Below are positions 1-9,675 of a stretch of DNA of 10,315 nt, piece by piece. The position numbers and the translations under genes were made by a program. Every line of letters begins with the position of its first letter. The first letter of the stretch is position 1. The notes under the pieces were generated by a model. It searched no databases. It saw nothing but the letters and a program-made list of their open reading frames with translations, and had not been told where the DNA came from. Location of the stretch: NCBI GenBank assembly GCA_002438545.1, contig DJPK01000009.1, forward strand, positions 1-10,315, in the 5' to 3' direction. Origin of the DNA: Caryophanales bacterium UBA6414 (GTDB lineage Bacteria; Bacillota_I; Bacilli_A; RF39; UBA660).

Positions 1-345
1 ATTTAAATATTTAATATATTCTTCAATTGGGGCTTCATTATTAAATATTTCATGTTCTCCAAATAAAGATTCTAAAAATCTATGCTTTAAGTTTCTCGGA
101 ATTTTTAAATCTGCTAATAACTTTTCTTCTAAATAGTCTTTTACTTTTTTATCGTTTTTCTCTATTATTCTTTCATAACTTTTAGGACTACCATAACTTA
201 CTATAAACACTTTTTTAAACTTGTCTTCAATATAGTCTCGTTCTTCTTCACCATAGAAGTTAACAAATGCTTCAATTATTTGGGGAAGTTTTTCTCTTAT
301 TATTATTGATGCATTAAATCTTTGAGATATAGTTTCGGTAATCAT
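1..345 (-). CDS. Unknown protein, 5' part only (115 codons, runs off the left edge)
   Basis: I do not recognise this gene. Reading leftward from ATG at 345 there are 115 codons with no stop before the window edge, so the C-terminus is missing. The product starts MITETISQRFNAS and looks mainly helical and charged. Recognisable stretches are EAFVNFYGEEERDYIEDKF (about residues 25-43), VFIVSYGSPKSYERIIEK (46-63) and a final Glu-rich part with FGEHEIFNNEAPIEEY. No signal peptide, membrane segment or catalytic motif is visible. Its ATG overlaps the TGA stop of the preceding 94-residue gene (ATGA), and only a weak SD (TGGA) lies upstream, so translation is probably coupled to that gene. The position at the end of the addB-addA-ligA run suggests co-transcription, but does not show function. 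Confidence 0.75.
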   Translation of the reverse strand, partial: MITETISQRFNASIIIREKLPQIIEAFVNFYGEEERDYIEDKFKKVFIVSYGSPKSYERIIEKNDKKVKDYLEEKLLADLKIPRNLKHRFLESLFGEHEIFNNEAPIEEYIKYLN

Positions 346-626
346 AATTCATTAATCCAACTTTCTAATTCGATATAATTATCTTGAAGTATAGTACTGC
401 CGGTAATTACTTCTTTGTTATCAATTATTATACTAAACTTTTGGTCATCTAGTATTTTAGCACTATTACTATTTGACCAAGTTCTTATTATTCTTAGTAA
501 ACTATTTATTTGGTCTTCCGTTATTGTTTTAATTTTACCATTAATATTTATTTGCATTTTTGTAATATCGATATAGATATTTTGTTCACTATTTAGATTA
601 GTTATATTTATTTCAATACTATTCAC
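342..626 (-). CDS. Small unknown protein, 94 aa, coupled to ligA
   Basis: Unrecognised 94-residue protein, probably cytoplasmic: no signal peptide, membrane segment or cysteine is present. The first 30 residues are strand-like and Ile/Asn-rich. Residues about 37-50 (EDQINSLLRIIRTW) look like one amphipathic helix, followed by more strands (KFSIIIDNKEV) and an acidic end (ELESWINEL). The start is GTG at 626. It is supported by AGGTG at 636-632, five bases upstream, and the next in-frame Met is only at residue 24. That SD overlaps the TAG stop of ligA (637-635), so translation is probably coupled to ligA. The TGA stop overlaps the ATG of the following gene. It is not GatC, which often sits near ligA and has a similar length. 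The placement suggests co-expression with DNA repair genes; the function is unknown. Confidence 0.8.
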   Translation of the reverse strand: MNSIEINITNLNSEQNIYIDITKMQININGKIKTITEDQINSLLRIIRTWSNSNSAKILDDQKFSIIIDNKEVITGSTILQDNYIELESWINEL

Positions 627-634
627 TGTTTCAC

Positions 635-2664
<2,030 letters not shown>

Positions 2665-2675
<11 letters not shown>

Positions 2676-5600
2676 TAGGTACTAATTTTTCATCAATAAT
2701 TGAATATAGATAAGTACTTACTGGTTTATTTAGTTTACTACTTACATATTCTTTATATACTTTTAATTGTTCTAAATAAGCTTTATCAGTAGTATTTTTT
2801 AATTTATAATCTATTATTTTTATTTTATCATCATACTCTAGTAACAAGTCAATAATACCATGATATTCTTTATTATCTTTAGTATATATAAATTCATATT
2901 CTTTATATACTTGGGCTTCTTTTATATCACCGACTGCTGAGATAAATTTAATTATTTTATCTAAGTAGAATGGTTCAATATCTAATATTGGGTTATTAAA
3001 GTCGACAGTTTCAAATATATAGTGCATATAAGTACCATATTCCATGTTTTTAGCTTCTTCTTTACTTATTAGTTTATTACTTATTTTAGAGGCTCTTTGT
3101 TTTTGTTCTTCAACTTGGTCAATAGATATTTCTTTAGTACTAATAATAGTATTATCTTGTTCTATTTTATCTTGATAATTATTACTTAGAACAATGTTAT
3201 AGTCTTTAGATAGGTTTATATCATCTAAGTTAATAGATTTTATATAGTTTGGTATTTTTGTTTTTATCGAGTTAATAATATCTAAGAAGGATTTGTATTT
3301 ACTTCTGATAGATGTATCTACAATGTCTTCAACAATATTCTTTTCTTCGTCAAGCGAACATACCATAATCATTTTTTCTTTACATCTTGTCAAGGCAACA
3401 TAAAATAGTCTAATACGTTCAGATATATCTTCTTGTTTATATTTATCTTTAAATAAATCTTTAAGAATAGTGCTACCTATTCCTTCGTTATAATATGGGG
3501 TAATAATTCCTAAGGAACTATCATATATAAATCTATCTTTAGTATCTTCTTTATTAAACTCTTTATGAAAACCACTAAAATAACAAATATTAAATTCTAG
3601 ACCTTTAGATTTATGAATATTCATAATCTTTACGTTATTACCACTCTTAGTATTTAGAGAGTATCTTATTTCATTATTGCCATTAGTCATTTCTTTTAGA
3701 TATTCACCAAATAGATATGGGTTATAACCTAAATTATCTAAATTCATGGCAATATTTTGTAAGTTTTGAATACGATACATACTTCTTTCGATGTCTCCTA
3801 CTAAAATTGTTTTTTCATAGATATTAAACTTATCAATTATGCTATTTAGTAGTTCTATATTAGTTAGTTCTTCTAAATTATCGGCTATTTCTTTACTTAA
3901 TTTAAAAATTTCTGTATGATAGAAGTCTTTATTAGTAAATGTTTTAAATATTTCACTATCTGAACAACTAAAAAGATAACTTCTAGCGATTGATGTGTAA
4001 TAATATTTAAATTCTGTATCATATTTCTTTTCTTTTATTTTTAAGATAAAGTTTATAATATTTTTTATTAATATAATATCTGTTTCAGTAGTTAGTTTTT
4101 CATCTTGGTATATAGATAGTGGAATATGTAGGTATTCAAATATCTTTTTATATAATGGAAATGATGATCCTCTATCCATAATAATACAGATATCAGAATA
4201 AGTAATATCTTTTACTTCTAAGGTGTCTTTATCAAATATTTGGTAGTGATTATCTACTTTATTTTTTATATCATTAGCAATAATAAAGGCTTCAACTTCT
4301 TCTTTAGAATATGTTTTATCTTCTAAGTGATAGTTATATATTTCTAGATTATTATTTTGATTAGTTAGTCCTTGCTCATTATATGTAGTATTGCCAAATA
4401 CCATTTGATGAGATTCACTATATTGCGCTCCTCCTAGAGTATTATCCATAATTAAATTAAATATTTCATTAATATTATTTAGAACTTCACTTCTAGAACG
4501 GAAGTTTTTAAGTAAGTCTATTTTTAATCCACCATCAGCGTTAGCATATTTATCATATTTATTTTTAAATATTGTTGGGTTGGCATTTCTAAAGCGATAG
4601 ATAGATTGCTTGATATCTCCAACCATGTAGACGTTATTGTTTTCTATTAAGTTAATAAAGGCTTCTTGTAAATCACTAGTATCTTGATATTCATCAACTA
4701 ATATTTCATTATAATAGTTTTGTAATTCTTTTCTTATTTCTTCATTATCTTTAACTATTTTAATGGCAAATAAGGCAATATCGGTAAATTCATAAGCATT
4801 ATTATTTCTTTTAAATTCCATTATTTGACTATCATATTCTTTAATAATTTTTATAATAATTCTTATATAGTCTTCGGTTTGCTTTAAAGATTCTTCACTT
4901 TCTTTTTCATTAGAGAATCGACATAATGCTTCGAATTCTTTTAGTATTTTTGATATTTCATCTTTTAATTTTTTAATATCATCTTCGCTATCTTTAGGTA
5001 TTCTTGGTAAACTTACTAAAGCAAAGTTATTGGCTATTTCATCATAACTACTACTTTTTAGTAGAGGTTCTAAAGTGATAGATATATTTTCATAGAAGGT
5101 ACTATCAGATGAATAGCTTAATCGATATAGAATATTTTCTAGTTCGAGTAATTTATGCTGTAGTAGTTCATTATATTGTTTTAGATACTTAGGAATATCT
5201 AATTTATAATTATCAAGATATTCATCTTTATCTAGGCGTAAATTTAGGGAATTGTTAATTTTCTTTATCGCATTTTTAATTTCTTTATCATCTTTAGTGC
5301 AGAAATTATTAATTAGGTTGGTAAAATCATTATCTTGTTTTTGATATAGAGATTCAAAAATATTATCTAGTATTGTGTCTTTTTGAAGTTCTAATAAACC
5401 ATTATCAATGATAGTAATATTTTTAGGAATATTTAAGAGATAATGATATTTTTTGACAATAGAGCCGGCATAACTATCAAATGTTGTAATATATGAAGCA
5501 TCAAGATAATCTAGTTGTTTTTTTAGGGATGGTTCTTGTTTAATTTTCTTTCTAATTCTATTTTTCATTTCACCAGCGGCTTCGTTAGTAAATGTTAGTA

Positions 5601-5754
5601 CTAATAATCTATTAATATCAATTCCTTGTTTTAATTTTCTTAATACTCTTTCAGATAGAACGGCTGTCTTACCTGAACCGGCTCCAGCTGATACTATAAT
5701 ATTTTGTCCTTCTTCGTTTATAGCTTGTAATTGTTCTTTAGTCCAACTAGGCAT
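2665..5754 (-). CDS. addA: ATP-dependent helicase/nuclease subunit A (AddA)
   Basis: AddA is the helicase-nuclease subunit of AddAB, the RecBCD counterpart in many Gram-positives. It unwinds double-strand ends 3'-5' and cuts one strand, preparing a tail for RecA. From ATG 5754 it has 1029 residues, about 200 fewer than Bacillus subtilis AddA. UvrD-type motifs (this numbering): Walker A AGAGSGKT (23-30, Lys29); motif Ia LTFTNEAAGEM; DEYQDTS (354-360); GDIKQSIYRFRNA (379-391); NFRS (417-420); NIHKSKGLEF (712-721); FYVALTRCKEKM (784-795). The C-terminal RecB-family nuclease keeps His911, GIIDLL with Asp969, IIDYK with Asp982 and Lys984, and the QxxxY pair Gln996/Tyr1000, so helicase and nuclease both look intact. 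A GTG at 5763 would add MKK, but it overlaps the SD. The gene overlaps the end of addB by 8 nt, as expected for a stoichiometric complex. Confidence 0.96.
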
Positions 5755-8137
5755 CTTCTTCACCTCCTAGGAATGATAAGTCTTTTTCCTCTTTTAAGAT
5801 TATAATATCTTTATTATCCATAAAACAGATATCTTTAAATTTACAGAATTTGCATCCGATTAAACTATCAGGGGCATAGCCTACTTGTTTAGGGTTGATG
5901 TCAAATTCTACATTACTAATTTTAGTAGCATTACTTTTAATGTTATCTTCGACAATATCAATTAATTTATTTATTTGGTCATCATTTAGTACTTTAGTAT
6001 TGCTATAGAAACTACCATCTTTTTTACATCTCATGCCTTTTATCATATTACTACTTTCATAATTACTGTCAAATTCTCTTAAAATGTTGACATCACTATT
6101 GGAGTACCCTTCTAACTTAAGATTATCTTCTTTCTTCTGATTATATGTTTTACTTTTATCAATAGATATTTCATTTTGTAGAATATGTTGGAGATAGAAA
6201 CCGGCAAATTTGACATTTTTAAACTTATGATTAGCTAAATATAGATATACTGGTAATTGTAAACTTAGTCCATAAATAGTGTTTTCTAATTTAATGTCTG
6301 CTGAGCCTGTTTTATAATCTATTAAGGCTACTATTACTTCATTTTGTCTTTCTTGATACATTATTTTATCAATAAAGCCTTTAAATGTGATAGTTATATC
6401 TTCTTGTTTTACTACTTTTATTTCTTCTTCAAATAATATTTTATCTAGATTACTATAGTTTAGTTGTTTACGAATTGTTTTTAGAACAAATTCAATATCT
6501 TTACTTATTTTATTTACAAAGAATTTTTCTTTATTGGATAGTTCTCTATTACTATCTTTTATATAATTATCTATTTCTATATTTACATCAATATCATTTA
6601 GTAAACCTATCTCTAAGATATGATGAAATAAACTACCAATAAAGGCAATAAAAGTATCATCATAGATATCTATCTTTAGGACATTAGCTAAGTAATATCT
6701 AAAAGCACATTTATTATAATTATCCATAGTAGAATAAGACATAACTAAGTTATTATTTATATAATTATAATAATCAGATTTATCTATTTTGCTATATTTA
6801 TGGTCATATTTTAAATAATCTATTTGGTAGTTATTGTTTAATATTGATAATTCTTTAGTTGTAATACCATATTTTATTAAATTATCTAAACTTTTAGTTA
6901 GTTTTATTTTATTATATAAATTAGAATAACTAGTTAAGATATCATTTTCAATTTTAATTACTTGATAGTTAAGATCTTCGACTAAGTTTGATGGATAATA
7001 ACTAGTTGTTTGACTTTTTAGTTTATATGTTATAGTTAGATTTTTAATATTTTTAATGTTTCTAATATTAGATTCTTTTTCTAATCTATTAATAGTATAA
7101 GTGTCTTCTAGAGATAGAGATGTTTTTATATCATTTGATAGATAGTCTTCATCTTTTTTAATAATAGGAATACTATTTTGGTTAAAATTCATTAAAAATA
7201 TATATTCATCATCTGCTATATAAGTATTATAATCAATTACTTTTACACAGTTAGTGTAAGCTTTATTAACTATCTTTGTTCTTTGTAGGTCATGAATTAT
7301 AAGAACTTTTACTTCTTCATAATCATCAGCAAAGTAATATTCATTAACAATATCAATTATTTTATTAACTATATCAGAGTTAGGATATAATTCTTTTAAT
7401 TTATCTATAGTTATAGTTATATCACTATTATATAGTTCTAAGAAATCACTTACTACTTTAGTTGAGTAGATAGATGGTTCATCATTTAAATATAATGGAA
7501 TATTATACATAGAGAAAATTCTTTTAAGAGGAATGTTATATTCACTACTTATATTACTTAATTTTATTTTATTTATATCCACACCTTTGTTGATAAGTTT
7601 GCATATTTGTTTACATACAAATTCTATTTCTTCTTCCATAGTACTTGCTTCATATATAACATGTGGATATTCTTGATACTCTTTGTCAATTATTCTTACG
7701 GGATAATCTTTTGATATATCTTTAATTACTTTACTATTAATATCTACTAAATAATCATAACCATAAACTATTATTTCTTTATTCTTTAAAAAGTCTTTAA
7801 ATAGTTTATCTTTAATTAATAAGTTATGATCTTGTAAATCTTTTTTAATATTTTTTAACTTATTTAATTTAGAATCAGTATAATTAGAATCATTTACATA
7901 ATATATATTTCTTAAATAAATTATAGCTATATCGTAATTAATGTGATAGTTATTTATAAGATATAGAATAGTTTTATTATCATAGTCAAAGTAATACTTT
8001 TTAGCTAGTTCTTCTATAGTCATAAATTTAATATTTATTAGTTTATTTAACTTATTTAATTCTTGTAATATAATTTTCTTTATATCATTAGGACATATTA
8101 ATAAACTATTATTTTTTAATTCTTTTATAAAATTCAT
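5747..8137 (-). CDS. addB: AddB/RexB-like helicase-nuclease subunit B, short form
   Basis: Partner of AddA. Family knowledge: AddB has an inactive helicase-like N-terminal part used in Chi recognition and a C-terminal nuclease held by a 4Fe-4S cluster. Seen here: Cys477 (NKCAFRYY) and the C-terminal set Cys762, Cys765, Cys771 (GCKFCKFKDIC), the expected cluster ligands; GSLFHHILE (501-509); Glu571; FKGFID (585-590); LIDYKTG with Asp607 and Lys609; and Gln627/Tyr631 as QxxxY. The nuclease core is complete. At 796 residues it is about 370 shorter than B. subtilis AddB, and the N-terminus (MNFIKELKNNSLLICPND) shows no Walker A motif, more like RexB. Residues 1-450 are so rich in Asn, Ile, Tyr and Lys that I can assign little there. 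The start is supported by GAGGT at 8149-8145, seven bases upstream. The gene is directly followed by and overlaps addA. Confidence 0.88.
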   Translation of the reverse strand: MNFIKELKNNSLLICPNDIKKIILQELNKLNKLINIKFMTIEELAKKYYFDYDNKTILYLINNYHINYDIAIIYLRNIYYVNDSNYTDSKLNKLKNIKKDLQDHNLLIKDKLFKDFLKNKEIIVYGYDYLVDINSKVIKDISKDYPVRIIDKEYQEYPHVIYEASTMEEEIEFVCKQICKLINKGVDINKIKLSNISSEYNIPLKRIFSMYNIPLYLNDEPSIYSTKVVSDFLELYNSDITITIDKLKELYPNSDIVNKIIDIVNEYYFADDYEEVKVLIIHDLQRTKIVNKAYTNCVKVIDYNTYIADDEYIFLMNFNQNSIPIIKKDEDYLSNDIKTSLSLEDTYTINRLEKESNIRNIKNIKNLTITYKLKSQTTSYYPSNLVEDLNYQVIKIENDILTSYSNLYNKIKLTKSLDNLIKYGITTKELSILNNNYQIDYLKYDHKYSKIDKSDYYNYINNNLVMSYSTMDNYNKCAFRYYLANVLKIDIYDDTFIAFIGSLFHHILEIGLLNDIDVNIEIDNYIKDSNRELSNKEKFFVNKISKDIEFVLKTIRKQLNYSNLDKILFEEEIKVVKQEDITITFKGFIDKIMYQERQNEVIVALIDYKTGSADIKLENTIYGLSLQLPVYLYLANHKFKNVKFAGFYLQHILQNEISIDKSKTYNQKKEDNLKLEGYSNSDVNILREFDSNYESSNMIKGMRCKKDGSFYSNTKVLNDDQINKLIDIVEDNIKSNATKISNVEFDINPKQVGYAPDSLIGCKFCKFKDICFMDNKDIIILKEEKDLSFLGGEEDA
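5763..5768 (-). promoter_or_regulatory. Ribosome binding site that fixes the addA start
   Basis: A full AGGAGG (5768-5763, minus strand) sits inside the end of addB, eight bases before ATG 5754. Its last G is the first base of the upstream GTG (5763-5761), so the GTG is part of the SD and not the start. AddA begins MPSWTKEQLQAI, placing the helicase Q-motif region right at the N-terminus. Confidence 0.8.
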
Positions 8138-8155
8138 AATATCTACCTCAACTTA

Positions 8156-8184
8156 ATTTTGGCAAAAAAAAAACAATATGTCAA
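8156..8184 (-). promoter_or_regulatory. Promoter for the addB-addA-ligA run
   Basis: On the minus strand a perfect -35 TTGACA (8184-8179) is followed by a 17-bp spacer containing ten consecutive T. It ends in TGC directly before CAAAAT (8161-8156), an extended -10 with four of six consensus bases. This is the strongest sigma-A-type promoter in the window. Transcription would start near 8149, leaving only about 12 nt before ATG 8137, with GAGGT at the very 5' end. The 84-bp gap between the HAD gene and addB also holds the short palindromes CAGCTG (8194-8199) and TGTTAACA (8200-8207). Confidence 0.65.
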
Positions 8185-8221
8185 TACATAAATCAGCTGT
8201 GTTAACAAAAGTTTTTTTATT

Positions 8222-9082
8222 TTATTTATTAGTAAATTTTTTTAATTGTTCTTTATGAATATTTCTTAATTCTGTATTTATTTTCATTTCCAATAATATT
8301 GTTTTTATTAGTTTATCCATTGTACTATTTTCTGTATAATCAGCTAAGGCAGCATAACTAGCACGGTCCTCTGCTAAAAGGCTTTTGGCTATTTCTTCTT
8401 TGTTTTGTTGGTATACAGCTATCGTATAACCACCATTACCTCTAACCATACGCATTGATGGAATATCAGTTATTCCGTCACCAACATAAAGCATATTTTT
8501 AGTAGATATTCGACGGTCATCTTCTAACATCATTCTATTTAATGTTGTATCATCAGAAATATCTAGTACACCTTTATTAATACGTGATAAGAATTGCGTT
8601 TTAGTAGTGTAGTTAACACTCATAGCGGGCCATACAGCTATACCATTATGATCATATAAAAATTCACAAGCATATATTTCTTTAAAGTATTTAGCTATTT
8701 CTGTTCCTTCAATTATTTCTTTTAGTCCTGATGATATTATATAGTGTTCTACAGTAATACCAATAGATTCACCATATTCATTAATTCTTGTAAACCAATC
8801 TTTAACACCTGGATACAGGTTTATATCTTTACCTAGTTTAACAAAGTCTTCTCTTTTTATTGACTTTTCTTTTTTATTAGACATATGAATCATCATGTAC
8901 ATATATGATAGCACTTTATCCATATGATTTTTTTCTGTTACTTTATCTGTTTCTTCCCAAAATTCCTCTGAGGATAATCCTAAACTTGGTATAAAAGAAT
9001 ATTCTTGCATATCTTTATCGCATAAAGTTTTATCAAAATCATAAATAAGTGCTACTATTGTTTTATCTTTACTACTTTCCAT
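8222..9082 (-). CDS. HAD-superfamily phosphatase, phosphoserine-phosphatase-like
   Basis: A haloacid-dehalogenase-type hydrolase of about 286 residues, probably a cytoplasmic Mg2+-dependent phosphatase acting through a phospho-aspartate. Motifs (numbering from ATG 9082): motif I YDFDKTLCD with nucleophile Asp15 and acid/base Asp17; motif II IISSG (Ser117/Ser118); a motif III lysine, probably Lys161 (TTKTQF); motif IV YVGDGITDIPSM (about 199-210) with Asp202 and Asp206. The long insert between motifs I and II suggests a helical C1-type cap, as in SerB-like enzymes. The substrate cannot be read from the sequence. The longest frame begins at ATG 9106, adding MFIGSRDS, but that ATG has no SD. ATG 9082 has AGGG five bases upstream and AGGAAG further up, and puts motif I at the usual distance from the N-terminus. 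It follows the 135-residue gene closely; addB has its own promoter downstream. It is less Asn/Ile-rich than its neighbours. Confidence 0.88.
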   Translation of the reverse strand: MESSKDKTIVALIYDFDKTLCDKDMQEYSFIPSLGLSSEEFWEETDKVTEKNHMDKVLSYMYMMIHMSNKKEKSIKREDFVKLGKDINLYPGVKDWFTRINEYGESIGITVEHYIISSGLKEIIEGTEIAKYFKEIYACEFLYDHNGIAVWPAMSVNYTTKTQFLSRINKGVLDISDDTTLNRMMLEDDRRISTKNMLYVGDGITDIPSMRMVRGNGGYTIAVYQQNKEEIAKSLLAEDRASYAALADYTENSTMDKLIKTILLEMKINTELRNIHKEQLKKFTNK

Positions 9083-9124
9083 ACTATCCCTACTTCCTAT
9101 AAACATTTTATCAAATACTTAAAT

Positions 9125-9153
9125 ATTAGTCTATAATTTTTATTAATTATCAA
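9125..9153 (-). promoter_or_regulatory. Weak candidate promoter for the HAD gene
   Basis: On the minus strand TTGATA (9153-9148, five of six consensus bases) is followed after 17 bp by ACTAAT (9130-9125, four of six). A start near 9118 would leave about 36 nt of leader before ATG 9082. The -35 box lies in the last codons of the preceding gene. The AT-rich background makes such matches common, so this is only a candidate. Confidence 0.25.
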
Positions 9154-9550
9154 GAATTATAACATTATATTTTACTTTATATCTAAATAAATTATATTTC
9201 TGTTCGTTTTTCTTATGATTAAAGATAGTGTTTTTTAACATTAATGTACCATGATAATTACTATATTCTTTTTTTGTACAACTAATGAACTCTTTGGCTG
9301 CATCTAGGTCATTGTATTCTAAGATAATATATAATATTTTGTCTTTGGGTACTATTTCTGTTATTTTATTAAGATTATAGTTTATATTATCTACGTTTAC
9401 ATTTATAACTATAGTATCACTATTGTTAATATACTTTGTTATATTAACGTTATCTATTGATAAAATTATACTTGAATATAGGTATTCAGATAGTTTATTT
9501 AAATATTTATATGAATTTTTATAAGAAGATAATTTAATTAAAGAAAACAT
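9143..9550 (-). CDS. Small unknown protein, 135 aa, possibly a degenerate flavodoxin-like fold
   Basis: Not recognised with confidence. The product alternates hydrophobic strands and helices: LIKLSSYKNSYKYLNKL (4-20), SSIILSID (26-33), DTIVINVNV (45-53), KILYIILEYNDLDAAKEFI (71-89), YHGTLMLKN (99-107), VKYNVIILDN at the end. This order, with an N-terminal strand followed by a Ser/Lys/Asn loop and helix, resembles flavodoxin-like FMN reductases. However, the usual GSPR-type phosphate loop is absent, so flavin binding is doubtful; this is inference. It has no signal peptide or clear membrane segment, and one cysteine (Cys91). ATG 9550 is preceded by GGGAGG (9560-9555), four bases away. The start codon lies within a perfect 12-bp RNA stem and the leader holds further inverted repeats, so translation may be controlled by structure. 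The HAD gene follows. Confidence 0.75.
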   Translation of the reverse strand: MFSLIKLSSYKNSYKYLNKLSEYLYSSIILSIDNVNITKYINNSDTIVINVNVDNINYNLNKITEIVPKDKILYIILEYNDLDAAKEFISCTKKEYSNYHGTLMLKNTIFNHKKNEQKYNLFRYKVKYNVIILDN

Positions 9551-9581
9551 AATACCTCCCTATTATAAAGTATTATGTTTT
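9544..9581 (-). promoter_or_regulatory. 12-bp hairpin enclosing SD and start codon of the 135-aa gene
   Basis: AAAACATAATAC (9581-9570 on the minus strand) is the exact reverse complement of GTATTATGTTTT (9555-9544), with 14 nt between. In the mRNA the AUG (9550-9548) is fully inside the 3' arm. The SD GGGAGG (9560-9555) sits in the loop with only its last G paired. The fold would block initiation until melted, unwound or bound. The same repeat could instead be a protein-binding DNA palindrome. The loop also contains TATAAT (9567-9562), which would start transcription too late to include the SD. Confidence 0.6.
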
Positions 9582-9590
9582 GTTAGATAA

Positions 9591-9608
9591 AATACTATTA
9601 ATAGTATT
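9591..9608. repeat. Perfect 18-bp palindrome AATACTATTAATAGTATT
   Basis: The two halves AATACTATT and AATAGTATT are exact reverse complements. The site shares 9598-9608 with the left arm of the long hairpin, so in RNA the two folds exclude each other. On the minus strand the small fold (7-bp stem, loop TTAA) is followed by TTATC, which is weakly terminator-like. As DNA it has the form of a dimeric repressor site. Five exact copies of AATACT/AGTATT lie in 9591-9646 (at 9591, 9603, 9619, 9632 and 9641). Confidence 0.6.
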
Positions 9609-9651
9609 AGAAATAATAAATACTGATATTTAGTATTTCTAATACTACTAA
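9598..9651 (-). repeat. Long inverted repeat (25-bp arms) in the leader of the 135-aa gene
   Basis: Arms 9598-9622 and 9627-9651 pair at 23 of 25 positions around the loop CTGA (9623-9626). In minus-strand RNA the 9601/9648 mismatch becomes a G-U wobble, so 24 of 25 positions can pair; on the other strand it is an A-C mismatch. This mildly favours a role as RNA in the direction of the genes. The stem is almost all A-U, and on the minus strand it is followed only by a weak U-rich stretch (TATTTTATC), so it is a poor intrinsic terminator. A run of eight T (9668-9661) lies before the hairpin, not after it. Confidence 0.7.
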
Positions 9652-9675
9652 CAATACATTAAAAAAAATTATTGC

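Noticed and set aside
342..345. Use of TGA as tryptophan (Mycoplasma code)
   Set aside because: TGA here overlaps the ATG of the next gene as a normal ATGA junction; reading through gives only 12 more codons before TAA, and Trp is encoded by TGG elsewhere.
8164..8190. Intrinsic terminator after the HAD gene (TATGT-ATTG-ACATA followed by ten T)
   Set aside because: The stem is only five A/T-rich pairs, and it overlaps the TTGACA of a good promoter, which explains the sequence better. A weak dual role cannot be excluded.
9562..9567. TATAAT as the -10 of the 135-aa gene
   Set aside because: A start about seven bases downstream would cut off the strong SD GGGAGG, and the best -35 at 17 bp (TTATCT) matches only three of six bases.
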